A stretch of DNA of 64,000 bases, taken from positions 9,439,343 to 9,503,342 of the forward strand of contig NC_080671.1 in assembly GCF_030247195.1 (NCBI RefSeq), given 5' to 3'. Made by a program: the position numbers and the translations under genes. How positions within the stretch are numbered: the stretch's first letter is position 1; each line of letters opens with the position of its first letter. Below are positions 33,826-46,615 of the stretch, in pieces. The stretch is from Topomyia yanbarensis (lineage: Eukaryota > Arthropoda > Insecta > Diptera > Culicidae). The notes below the pieces were generated by a model. That model was not told where the DNA came from and ran no database searches. It saw only the letters and a program-made list of their open reading frames with translations.

Positions 33826-34340
33826 TGTTGTCAACAGTGCAAGCAACTAATGTTGCTCGGGTACCGCAGGTGCTCCAGATTTCTATGTAAATAACAAAAT
33901 TAACAAATCACAGGAGGCGAATCTGAAAAGTTTGACCTTTCATTCTGGAGAAATAATTCATTTGAACCAGAAGCCAATTTGATTTAAGGAAGATGAATGA
34001 ATCTGTTGTTTCTGACGTATCGGAAAGAGATACGAAATCTGGATTGAAGTCAAATGAAAATCGATCATCGCGAAGCAGCATAACTGACAACCAAATCAAG
34101 CTCTTAGATCTAGAGGAGAAAAAGAAGGAGGCGGAACAGCGTGCTTCTACTGAACGAGACAGGATTGTAGCTGAACAGAAACTAGCCGAATTGCGGATTT
34201 CGCATGACCTTGTGCTGAAGGCGGAACACAGGAAAATTGCGTTTCTGGAGCGTAATTTGAGAAAAAATGAGCTGCTGTCTAGATCGAGTACCTCGAGCAC
34301 TAATGCGTGTAAGCGTGTTGAAGAGCGGGTTGCTGAGTGA
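33826..34340 (+). mobile_element. BEL/Pao remnant: 5' LTR and truncated gag
   Basis: An LTR beginning TGTTGTCAACAGTGCAAGC (33826) runs to about 33985. A 115-codon ORF (33993-34340) follows. Its Lys/Glu/Arg-rich coiled coil (LLDLEEKKKEAEQRASTERD) is the kind of N-terminal gag segment seen in mosquito BEL/Pao elements. The ORF stops, and about 150 bp later an R1-like LINE fragment begins. It is the same family as 27430-28174 but in the opposite orientation. Confidence 0.6.
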
Positions 34341-34497
34341 GAAAAGGTAGGAGCATATAACGAATATGAAGAATCATCCCACCAGATGGATCATGCGTTT
34401 TCACGAGAAACCGAAGTATGGAACGCCTCGACGCCTGGCCTAAGGAACGTGACAGCTCCCGAACCTGGGGTGAGTTAAAGTGACTAGACGTCCCGGA

Positions 34498-36610
<2,113 letters not shown>

Positions 36611-37341
36611 ACACCCGGAAAATAAATTATTTTTCGCCGGCCCCCAGCAACTACTTCACGGACCCCAGGTTGAGAATCGCTATCTAGAACTGACTTACGA
36701 TTACGGGCAGTGTACTAAGTATACAAACATGCAGACGTCAGAAGGCTGACTAAACACGGTAAACTTCGGGCAAACCTCGCACTCCATGAATGCGTGCAAT
36801 CGAGTAAGTTAAGCATGTCGAGAGCAACAAGGACACTAGGACAAGTGTGGCGGTCCAAGATCGAGTCCCTAAAAATTTGTTATATTCAGAACACTTAAGA
36901 GTGGACCCAAACAAACGACTTACTTATGAAAGCAGCGCATTACCTTCCCATCAGCCAAAAACTAGTCATCAATCAGAAGTTTTTTTTTTAATATATCGTT
37001 GGTGTTAATTCTTAGTGCAATATTTTTATCTCAATTTCAAATACAGACTAATCAAGCGAAATAAAACAAAACTTTATTTGTTAATTTGAGTTTACTCGAC
37101 TCAACTATACCTAGAACGTACCATTTGCAAAATTCTAGTAAAACATTGTTGATGCACTTTATAAAAAAACGTTTGCAAAAATACAAGGATAATTCTTTAT
37201 ATGACGCCTGTCATATATGAACTGAATTTTCCGTGAGTTTCGTATTCGATCCAAATATTTACTGAAAATTTACCTTACATTCAAATCATACTAGCTTTAT
37301 GTCCACTATTTTAACATTTGAATTCCACCTTCGCAAAATCT
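36611..37341. other. 3' flank of WBP11 and spacer
   Basis: Nothing is clearly functional. A block at about 36780-36880 has a weak resemblance to 5S-like sequence but was not accepted. Confidence 0.4.
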
Positions 37342-38808
37342 TTAAAGTAATCCCTCCATTTCTCTCATAAACTGCAAATAAGCATCATCCTTGCTGGGTT
37401 TGCTCGGATCATGAGCTCCAATACCAGGTCGACCCGGATGCATATGTTGATGCTGCTGTTGTGGATGTGACTGTTGGTGATGTCCCATGTCGGGCCGATT
37501 GGGATGTTGTCGCTTGACACCTTCGTCCTTTTTAGTCCGTAAGGCACTGGGAACGAAACGAGTAACATCGGCGCTAAGATTTCGGATCTGTGGTTTGGCC
37601 GAAATAGTTGCACTTTTTGGATCCTTGTGTTGCTGCTGTTGGTGCAGCATGTTACGCATATGTTGCTGCTGGATGTGCTTCGGTGGAGGACCAGCCGGAG
37701 GTCCCGGCGGCATCCGGATACCTAATCGTGGCGGAATACCTGGCGGTGGTCGGGGAGGCATTCGTAATCCAGGCATACCAGGCATTCCGGGTCGAAGTGG
37801 AGGTGGGCGTATCATGAGAGCAGGCTGGATGGGACCAGGCATTGGAATCGATGGCATTGGTACATATTTTACTGTTGGATCCGATGGGTGTGGTGCCGGA
37901 TTCGGTAGAGCTAGGGGTGGCTTGGAAGGCATAGGTATTGCCCCAGCTGGATTGTCCAGTTGGTCCTTCTTCTTTTGTACATTTTCCATTTCCTTCATAA
38001 ATTCATCCAAATTTTGACCAGATATTGCAAGCATTTTCTGTTGTACAGTACTTGGTTGTTTTGGTTTTTCCACATCCGAATCATCAGAGTTATCGCGAGA
38101 ATCGGCATCATCAAAGAATTTAACGCTTTTCTGAGTTTCACTGTGAAATTCTTCCAACTCGAAATCAAGCTCCGGCATCATGAATATGTCAGGAGGTGGC
38201 CCTGGTGGACATCCAGGGATATCGTCATCGTCATCTACGGGTTCCATTGGTTCAATAGGATTTTCCACCGGTTTCTTCAAGACCGGAGGTGGCATAGGTT
38301 TCAGTGGCGGAATAATTGTAGGCAACGTCGGAGGTATCGGAATTCGGGGAATAGAGAGAGGAGTAGGTGTTTCATTTGCTGATGGTAATGGGATATCATC
38401 AACTTGAACTTGCTCGGCATGTCTAACACTCTCATAATATTGAATTCGCTTATTCCTACGCTTTTCGTAATCAACTTCCTTCCGCTTTAACTCACCCCAC
38501 AAATCTGGATCATCGGCCTGGTACAGTCGCATAACCCGATCCAATGTCTCTTTAAGCTTTTTCCGTTTCTCTTTCAATACTTTTTCATTCAACGGCGAAG
38601 GTTGATATACATTAAATTCCATCTCGTCTATTTTTTCCATTTCCTCGATTAGCTGGGCCGGGTCTTTGCCTTTCAGAACAGCCGCACGGACCATTTGCCG
38701 TTGCTTTTTGTTTTTCTTCAGTTCCTTCTTACGTGCTTCCTTGCGGGCCTGATCCGTCGGATTCATGTACTTTCCACTCTTGGTGGTATTGATCGAACGT
38801 CGACCCAT
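37342..38808 (-). CDS. Wbp11: WBP11 (WW domain-binding protein 11), splicing factor
   Basis: A single-exon gene of 488 residues. The N-terminus MGRRSINTTKSGKYMNPTDQ and the following Lys/Arg-rich coiled-coil (KKELKKNKKQRQMVRAAVLK, EEMEKIDEMEFNVYQPSPLN, KRKKLKETLDRVMRLYQ) form the conserved Wbp11 domain at about residues 1-115. The rest is Pro-rich, with many PGPPP/PPPG runs suited to WW-domain binding (for example DIPGCPPGPPPDIF and GIPPRLGIRMPPGPPAGPPP). An acidic patch (FFDDADSRDNSDDSDVEKPK) and a His/Gln-rich tail ending DDAYLQFMREMEGLL complete it. In animals WBP11 is a nuclear protein that activates pre-mRNA splicing, binds the WW protein PQBP1 and influences PP1; this is family knowledge. 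It is shorter than the human protein. The plus-strand ORFs here are shadows. Confidence 0.95.
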   Translation of the reverse strand: MGRRSINTTKSGKYMNPTDQARKEARKKELKKNKKQRQMVRAAVLKGKDPAQLIEEMEKIDEMEFNVYQPSPLNEKVLKEKRKKLKETLDRVMRLYQADDPDLWGELKRKEVDYEKRRNKRIQYYESVRHAEQVQVDDIPLPSANETPTPLSIPRIPIPPTLPTIIPPLKPMPPPVLKKPVENPIEPMEPVDDDDDIPGCPPGPPPDIFMMPELDFELEEFHSETQKSVKFFDDADSRDNSDDSDVEKPKQPSTVQQKMLAISGQNLDEFMKEMENVQKKKDQLDNPAGAIPMPSKPPLALPNPAPHPSDPTVKYVPMPSIPMPGPIQPALMIRPPPLRPGMPGMPGLRMPPRPPPGIPPRLGIRMPPGPPAGPPPKHIQQQHMRNMLHQQQQHKDPKSATISAKPQIRNLSADVTRFVPSALRTKKDEGVKRQHPNRPDMGHHQQSHPQQQHQHMHPGRPGIGAHDPSKPSKDDAYLQFMREMEGLL

Positions 38809-38999
38809 TTTGATAAAATTTTGTATTATAGGAATTCAATAAATGAATTTTCAAACTAAAATCCAATAATATTGTATAAACACTGAATATGGACACTATT
38901 TTATTTCGTATACAGCTGTCAAAACTGAACCAAAACACTCCAAACTGAAAAGGGAACTTTCATTAACATCGTATAAACTGTTGCTATAAAAATCCACAG

Positions 39000-39600
39000 G
39001 GTGAACACACATATACTATACGTATGTCACAGCAAAGAATCCATAATTACAAGCATGAACACAAAAATTTCAAGAATGAAACTCGAAAGAACTGCTCATA
39101 ATTAAAAGAATGCAAAATCAGTTATAAAATGTTAAAAATTCACTCGAAATATGATCAATATTAGGTAATAGATAACAGCACATTATTATTATTGCTTAGT
39201 GCAGCTTTAACCATATGAGTCATTAACCTGATAAACTACACATTCGTATGTTATGTCGCATGACTTTCAGTGAGATTACTTACGGCCAATTTCTTCACTT
39301 GACTGAAAACCGGTTTTCGTTGAAAACTGGTTTTCGGCTAATTGGTCACCGGTTTTCGTCCAGTGAAGATATTGGCCGTTAGCAAAACTATGCAAATGTC
39401 CGTTATGTCAAATGTCCATTATGCCAAATGTCTGTTATGCCAAATGACCGTTATGCCAAATGTCCGTTATGCCAAATGACCTTCAGTGTAATCAATTCTC
39501 AAAATTACGCCAAATGACCATTATGCCAAATAACCATTATGCCAAATGTTCATTATACCAAATCACCTTATGCCAAATGGCCCGCTCCCCATATGTTTGT
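39000..39600 (-). mobile_element. Partial copy of the 15-bp-minisatellite element family
   Basis: Its far end (39385-39597) is a run of units like ATGCCAAATGACCGTT broken by CTTCAGTGTAATCAATTCTC, finishing CTTATGCCAAATGGCCCGCT. Its near end (about 39005-39060) is the inverse of 45400-45460, containing the AATTATGGATTCTTTGCT block. It is therefore a shortened, oppositely oriented relative of 45284-46615, and it begins only about 190 bp upstream of the WBP11 start codon. Confidence 0.8.
39281..39381. repeat. 101-bp near-palindrome
   Basis: The termini TACGGCCAATTTCTTCACTT and, inverted, TAACGGCCAATATCTTCACT enclose repeated GAAAACCGGTTTTCG motifs. It can fold into one long hairpin. It sits inside the minisatellite-type element and may be a tiny nested fold-back element. 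Confidence 0.75.
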
Positions 39601-39781
39601 AGAGATTTGTAGTTTTTGGTCAGTCTCTTGACGTTGAACTCTAACGATTTCGCCACCTGGACGCTAGCTTGACGTTACAGAATGAACATTGTTTACTTTC
39701 GACAAGTTTTGATCCGACCCAACAACATCCAACCCAGCAAATGTCATTCCGGTCGAGCTGGGGCTCAAGGAGTACCGCTAT

Positions 39782-40051
39782 CACTGAGAACTGACACACA
39801 AGTAAAGTTTTCAACTTGTGTAAGAAAATAAACAGTCGCTTTGAAATGACAACAGCAAGTAGCAACTTGCCACTGGTCGGCGCTTCGATCGGCCAGCAAT
39901 CCCTATAAGGGACTTGTATGCAAACTTGGATACAATGGTGACTCACGCATGCGAACCTGTATGCGATGGTAATTTTCAACGTATTTTCATTTAAATGTTT
40001 ACACAGGTTTTTCGGGAAAGTTTGTTCTAGCTTATATGTCTGTTCTCTGTG
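39782..40051. mobile_element. 270-bp MITE, copy 2
   Basis: Ends CACTGAGAACTGACACACAAG and (inverted) CACAGAGAACAGACATATAAG. The exact 7-bp duplication CCGCTAT lies at 39775-39781 and 40052-40058. It is the same length as the copy at 1534-1803 and highly similar throughout, including the GACAACAGCAAGTAGCAAC block. Confidence 0.88.
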
Positions 40052-40058
40052 CCGCTAT

Positions 40059-41483
40059 GTAACACAGCTTGTTTTGCTTGATTGCCTACAAAACCCTCTA
40101 ATAACGGTTGGTTTCAAAATCGTCCAATTCGTTGGACCAATTTGGACAACGTCCAAATAACCATTCAACAAACGCCCATCGTTGGACCCGTGTTGAACGA
40201 TTTTGAAACAATTTTTGGACGTATGTAAAAAAATCGACACAGATTTTTCATTATGGCCTAAGTCTCAATGTACTCAAATGGAGAGAAATCAGTTTGAATA
40301 TTGTACGATGCTTTTCTAAATGTAGCTTTTATTGTAGTTATACATTATGTTTTTCCTAAAGCATCTGTGGTTAAACCTTATAACAATATGTTATATGAAT
40401 TTGATTAATATATGTTTCTTGTTGTTAGAAATCAAAATAATGCATTCGCCCAATTTGCTTTCCAGTCGTGATTTCGTCTTTCAGAATTCACTGTTTGCGA
40501 AGAGGCGGCGAACACGATTTTCCGAAGGGGCGGTAAATGGGCTAAACTGACTCTGTCTTGCTAGGTAGGGCCTAGTAAATGGGCGAGCTCGACATTATAT
40601 TTTTAATGGGGCTCAGCAAATGGGCGCATAGAAACCCATTACAAATAAAAGGGTGCATGTATCTCTTCTTCAAATTTCATGAAAATATCGAAATTTTCGA
40701 ATGTTTGTGTGCAGCAATGATCGAGTGGACAGGATCAAGGTAAATATTATTTTTCATTTATATAATACAACCGTCGCATACCGGAAAATTTTGAGAATAA
40801 TAGCCATTCCCTAATAAACATCGTATGATTCAAGAGCCTATAGGTTATAACGACCTGTTCATTGTATCATCCAAACAATAAGTGGAATCGTTGCATTATA
40901 TGGGTTATAGTTCGCGTATAATTTTTTTATTAGGGTTCGTCCTAATTCTGCCCGAAACTGTAAATTTTACCTTTATATTCTAGTTTAGAAGAAGGGCATA
41001 TATCGGATTCTCGAATAAAAATGCATGTTTTGCAGTATTGTTTTCTTTAATTATTAATCGAACGAAAACGAATTTTAATCAATTTTTACCACTACATCTT
41101 GTAGTATTTTTGTCGCATAATGTCATATTAACGATAACTCAATTTATTTACATTCGTGAATGAAAAATCTATATCGAAATATCTTCACACTACATTTGGC
41201 CTCCCTGCTCGTAACGCTTCGTAACGACATTCGCCAAACGCTCGTTATCGTCGTTTCGCAAAGAGAAAGAAAACCGGAGAAAACAATTTTTCAAAACGAT
41301 TCTGTTTTGACAGTTTTTATCTGCAACGATTTTTGTGCATCGAGTGTGCTGGTTCGAAATTATTGTTTTATATCTTGAAATATTATAATTAATTCATAAA
41401 AATGACTCGCTAATAGTTCCAGAAAACTTAGAAAAAGATCCGTTGTAAACATCGCAAGTGCAAACAGAAATACCGAATTCAAA
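40059..41483. other. Spacer and presumed 5' region of the kinesin gene
   Basis: No coding sequence was recognised. A self-complementary stretch rich in GTCCAA/TTGGAC (40110-40210) looks like decayed repeat DNA. The last 150 bp before 41484 are presumed kinesin 5' UTR. Confidence 0.4.
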
Positions 41484-42965
41484 ATGAACTCCCGCATGAC
41501 GACACCAAAGATTACCAACCGTTTTGGATCTCCTTCAAGACTGGTCACTCCAGTACGGTCAAACCTGCCGAAATCGACGATGAGTAGTTCGTTGTTGTCC
41601 GGAAGTAATAGAGGTAAATTAAATGCCTCCAGCAGCGAGAGCTTGAGCTCTGCTCCATCATCGGCCATGAAGACCCCGAAGAATCCATCAGCTTTGTTTG
41701 CTAATGCCAAATCTAAATCATCAACAGCCCTGAACAGTTGCATGACACCATCGTCGTTATTCCGTGGTACCACATCGGCAACATCATTGAAACATTTTAG
41801 TGGAACCCCGAAATATGGAGTGAAACAGACACGGTCACATTTGGACGGATTTGTTCGAACGACTCCAGAATGTTTTTCAAAAGTGTCACTAGACAGTCCG
41901 CGTGTCGGTCGACATTCGGTCAAGTTAGACGATTCAGTAAAATCTTTGAAAGATAAAGACGGGATCAATGGTGAAATTAGTAATTTAAAAGTGGCGGTTC
42001 GAGTGCGTCCACTTTCTGTTAAAGAATGTGTCGAATCCGTGGCCAACATTGTTCGAGTGAAAGATAATGACGTGATAGTGAATACTGGAAATACAGCTGA
42101 CAACTCGGCTGGAGTGGAACATTGCTTTCAGTATGACCATGCATTTTGGTCGTGTAATGCAGACGACCCTGCCTACGTCGGACAAAGTAGTGTATATAAC
42201 GATCTTATGCAGCCACTGTTGGATAAGGCTTTTGAGGGATATAATACATGCCTTTTTGCATATGGTCAAACTGGTTCCGGTAAAAGCTATAGCATGATGG
42301 GATTGGACTCGGATGATCTGGAAATCAACTCTGAAGCGGGAATCATTCCCCGATTCTGCCAAGAGCTTTTCTCTCGAATCGAAGCTATCAAAGACCAAAT
42401 TCACGTAGAGGTCGAAGTTAGCTATTTTGAAATCTATAACGAAAAGATTCACGATCTGCTAGCGGTTTCACACACGGAAGGAGTTTTCTCAGTAACTTCC
42501 TCTAGCGCTAAGAAGCCGCCGCTTAAAGTTCGCGAGCATCCAATATGGGGACCGTACGTGGTTGACTTAAGTACCCATCCAGTTGATTCCCATTCCGCAC
42601 TACGAAACTGGCTCGCCGTTGGCAACAGTCAACGAGCCACCGCTGCCACTGGAATGAACGATAAAAGCTCGCGGTCCCATTCGATTTTTTCGGTTGTGCT
42701 GAATCTGTCAGAGACGGGAACAGCTCAGGACGATGGAGGCAAAAATATTCATCAAACCAAGCGAAGCAAAATTAGTTTAGTGGATTTGGCCGGCTCGGAG
42801 CGCGTTAGTCACACTTGTGCTAGTGGAGAAAGGTTGAAGGAGGGTGTTAGCATTAACAAAAGTTTATTAACGTTGGGAAAAGTGATTTCATCGTTGGCGG
42901 AGTCTAAGAAGATTCCGACGACCTACATTCCGTACCGAGATTCAGTGCTCACCTGGTTGCTAAGG
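41484..42965 (+). CDS. Klp38B: Kinesin-3-like motor, KIF14/Klp38B (nebbish) type, first coding exon
   Basis: The exon encodes 494 residues and ends with a consensus donor (AGG|GTAAGT at 42965/42966) in phase 0. Residues 1-165 are a Ser/Thr/Pro-rich, basic N-terminal extension. The motor domain starts at LKVAVRVRPLSVKE. It has the P-loop YGQTGSGKSYSMMG, switch I NDKSSRSHSIFSV, switch II LVDLAGSER and the INKSLLTLGKVI and YIPYRDSVLTWLLR helices. The long N-terminal extension, together with the motor sequence, fits KIF14/Klp38B, which acts in mitotic chromosome segregation and cytokinesis (family knowledge). The rest of the motor (the neck after the GNS-type strand) and the FHA/coiled-coil tail must come from later exons that were not found in the next 21 kb. 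Read-through of the intron would stop at 43091. Confidence 0.85.
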
Positions 42966-45283
42966 GTAAGTGATAATAACGTTTTTTTAACTGCATCCAT
43001 TCAAAGTAATTACATCATTCGCAATTTTTATTTGTTAAACTTTATTACATACTCATCAAACTATCATATTACGGTAAGATCCCATCCGTGAAGTGGTTGA
43101 TAGGGACGGTTCGCAGAATACGTTTGTGGTGTTTGCACTTGCAGGCAAGAGCACATTTCCTGCAACATGGTTTCCGAAGAGGTGATTTCATAGCAACAGC
43201 TAAAAAATTGGTTTACCTAGAGAAATAGTTCTATTTTGTATCTTTATTTGACAAAGTACTCACGTTTATCGAATGATTTGGTTGATTTGAAAATACGACT
43301 CCACTTCATGTTGTTGCTTGAACAGTTTAATATTTTCTATATGAACTTCGCAATCTGATGCCAACCTTCACCAAATTCAGTTCTCTCTTTCACGATTCAA
43401 TGCAAAGTGACTGCAATCGGTCGGGTAGTTGGTTCAACACGAGAGAAGTTTTTCGAAAAACCGCAACCAGCAATCTGTTGTACTTGGCGGTGCCGTCTTT
43501 GGGTAGTCGATATCTTAGAAGGGGCAAACATCTTTTCATATCAATGACCAAACATCCGGTGGCGGTGACTGATGAATATTGTACCGCACACAGCGACCCT
43601 TCGCTGTAAATAGAGGCATATTAGTTCTATTTGCGTGGTGCGTGGGGCTGATATGCGAATATCTAAAACAATTTTCGATAGCATTGACCCTGCGAATTTT
43701 ACTGTGATGTTTTGCTGAAACAGTTATTATAATTTGAAAGGAGATGGATTCTAGAGATATCGAAGGTATAATAGTATTTTTTTGGACGTTATGACAACAA
43801 TTTTCAGACGTTACAAACATTCGACAGGTGCCATTCTTGCTTTAAATTTCAGGACACGTCGGAATAAAGGGTTAATAAACATGTTTCGGAAATTTTTCTT
43901 TGCACCGTAACTATAGAGTTGAATCAAAATTTTGTAAAACGGTTAACGATTTTTTTAAATAATTTTAGTGTATGTGTGTTTGTGTGTGACACGAATTACA
44001 CACTTTGGTATACCTTTGAATTAAACGGTGGAATAAATCGATCAGAAAGAAAAACGTTATTGGTAAAGTCTCGATCCTTGTAACAAACGAAAGTTGTCAA
44101 TTATTTCAACAGATAACACAATTAGTCTGAAACGGAGAGCCTCCACTCAACCACTAACGGATTGAGGCTGTCGCAGCATCCAGAGGAATTGCTGCCTGTA
44201 GCACCTATTTTGCGCGAAATAATATTAGAAAGCTCATCTTCTGAATGACGAAACGTTCTCCTAAATCGACCATATTTTGTCAGACGATCGACATTTCTCC
44301 AATGTTATAAATGTCAGGAGCGAACGTCAACTTTGACCGGTTGCAAACGTGAGATCAATGGGCGTCTATGCTCAGGGTATTGCTGACTAATATGCCCAAA
44401 AGTTTGTCGAACAGTCCGAACTTGAATGTGCTGCGTCGGGAGAACGAATGACGAGGGAAACGAACCAAAATTATCATTCATCGCAGCGGGCATGAATTTT
44501 GTTTTCTTTCAAGTTCACGTAGGGATATCAATTTTTTAAGCTCTGGTCCTGAGTTCATTAAAGGTAGTCCCGATTCTTGATCTGTTGCTCATAGACATGA
44601 CAACCGAATCGATCAAATGGGCGCTTGAATGTTTCACACCAAGTTCCTCTCCAGAAAGTTATAATTACTATTAAAGTACTCATATATAATCTTATTCCTT
44701 ATGGAGCAGTGAAATGATTTTACGTGTTACTATGTTTTAATTGTCGCAAGGTTCTACTGTATCGATTTTGTTGGCTATTTTCGGCATATTTGAGACTAAG
44801 AGAAACGAAAGCAATGAAATTGAAAGACGGATAGGTATTCTAGAGCGAATCAATTATAAACTTAGAACGGAAAACTAGGACTAGGCAGGCTCATATGGAC
44901 ATAATCGAAAGGAAATGTGAAGAATCCTTTGCCTTCTGCTAAGTAGAAGTTGGGCGTTGCACCCAAGTCTACCGCATGGTCTATGGTAGAACATAACTCA
45001 TCATCATGTTTTACCGCCGACGCCGGCAAAAAATTCATCACAAATTCTCGCCTAGAACGACCATGCGATCATTCATCTCCCTTTCTGCTAGCATCAATTT
45101 TACATAAATAGGAACATTGGAATAGTTGTTGCTAAAATTTGCACGATATTGAACGCAATAACCAAGTGGCAATAAGGTGAAGAAAGATACAAAATTCCTG
45201 ATATTTATTATGCTTTGGTATCTACTGTTAATGTTAATCACGCCACAAAAAATCCCACCTCAAACATCAGCCTATATATTGTA
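42966..45283. other. Presumed kinesin intron, no recognised elements
   Basis: No continuation of the kinesin was recognised (no GGNS-type or ATISP-like motif in any plus frame by eye). Several short ORFs look like chance. Confidence 0.4.
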
Positions 45284-46615
45284 GGGGAGCGGGCCATTTG
45301 GCATAAGGTCATTTGGCATAATGGACATTTGGCATAATGGTCATTTGGCATAATTTGGAGAATTGATCACACTGAAGGTCATATGGCATAATGCTTTTCA
45401 TTCTTGCAATTATGGATTCTTTGCTATGACATACGTTTTAGTAAAGTATAGTGTAGAACTGCGATCCACCCGACGTATGTTTTGTTCTGGCTATTATTAC
45501 TATGATCGCCAATGAGTTTTGACTTTCCATACAATGTTTCAATAATTAAAATTACCCTTATTATTTTTCTTTATATCATGAGCTGTTCCCTCGAATTATT
45601 TACTGTATCGTTTGTGGATTTCGTCATGCTTCTCAAACGATGATTTATTGAATGAACCTACATATATTCAACCGTCGGTTGTTACACTGGTCTAGCACTT
45701 GAGGCGAAACCATTGCAACCATAGCCGCATAACCGAAACCAAGGATCCGAAGCGGCGCAAAGCCGCTGAGGATCCGGTGGACAAGATGGCCGCCGTCGAA
45801 AGCGGCGGCCCCTCGCAAGCAAACCTGTGATCCACTCGTTTGCCCGGATTACTCAAACATAGGGGCTATAAATTAGTTTAAGTCCGACGGAGCGACAGCA
45901 ATGTCGGACAGCACGCAACTTGAAGCGATGTGGCGCAGTCACATTAGTCGTAAATATTGTTTTATCAATTGGTAAAGAAGAATAATCTAATTAATTTTTG
46001 TTCAAGTTCAATTTAGTACTATTGGTGAACCAATTCATTTAAAGTCATTTAAATATTTAGGTAGTTGCCGTTATGCTCAAACATGTGATCAACTTATCAG
46101 CTGCTTACAACTGCATAACTAACTTTCCCTCGAACGATGAACGTTATTGTCAACATGCAATCAAAATACATAATACATACAAAAAAGGATATACTCAAAA
46201 AACATCCTGGTAATCAATAACTTTATCACTACATATACCTATGCCAAACGACCGTTATGCTGAATTACTGTTTTCCTTAACATAAAAATATTTGTACGGA
46301 AAGACCTTCAGCAGTAGCACGGCTTAAAATTATGCCGAATTACCTGCCTTCTCGAACAGTTTTAAATTATGTGTAGTTGAAAAAATGGCAGTGTGATCAC
46401 TTCTCAAAATTATGCCAAATGACCGTTATGCCAAATAACCTTCAGTGTGATCAATTCTCAAAATCATGCCAAATGACCATTATTCCAAATGACCGTTATG
46501 CCTAATGTCCGTTATGTCAAATGACCTTCAGTGTAATCAATTCTCAAAATTATGCCAAATGACCATTACGCCAAATAACCGTTTTGCAAAATGACTTTAT
46601 GCCAATTGACCCAGA
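45284..46615. mobile_element. 1.3-kb element with termini built from a roughly 15-bp minisatellite
   Basis: The left terminus (GGGGAGCGGGCCATTTGGCA...) and the inverted right terminus (GGGTCTGGGTCAATTGGCAT...) align over about 110 bp. Both consist of successive GTCATTTGGCATAAT units plus one AGAATTGATCACACTGAAGG insert. The interior carries a GC-rich hairpin pair at 45743-45802 and a TATA-like GGGGCTATAAATTAG at about 45872. There is no ORF. A related partial copy lies at 39000-39600. No clear target duplication. Confidence 0.75.
45743..45802 (+). repeat. Two adjacent GC-rich hairpins
   Basis: Hairpin 1 is GGATCC-GA-AGCGGC-GCAAA-GCCGCT-GA-GGATCC, a two-part stem with a tandem GA internal loop and a GCAA-like cap. 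Hairpin 2 is GGCCGCCG, loop TCGAAAG, CGGCGGCC, an 8-bp perfect stem with a GAAA-like cap. They stand out sharply from the AT-rich surroundings. Confidence 0.75.

Noticed and set aside
36772..36880. Possible 5S rRNA-like sequence
   Set aside because: Only a short GTTAAGCA-type box is shared; the flanking promoter boxes and stems of 5S are not there.
37487..38407. Gly- and Ile-rich ORFs on the plus strand opposite WBP11
   Set aside because: They are antisense shadows of the Pro-rich WBP11 coding sequence.
41360..42452. Minus-strand ORFs of 155-247 codons
   Set aside because: They are antisense shadows of the kinesin exon without recognisable domains.
45743..45802. Hammerhead-ribozyme-like core (CTGAGGA ... 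GAAA) in the GC-rich hairpins
   Set aside because: The bases next to the two core motifs do not pair as stem II requires, and no stem III partner follows GAAA; the perfect hairpin 2 explains the sequence better.
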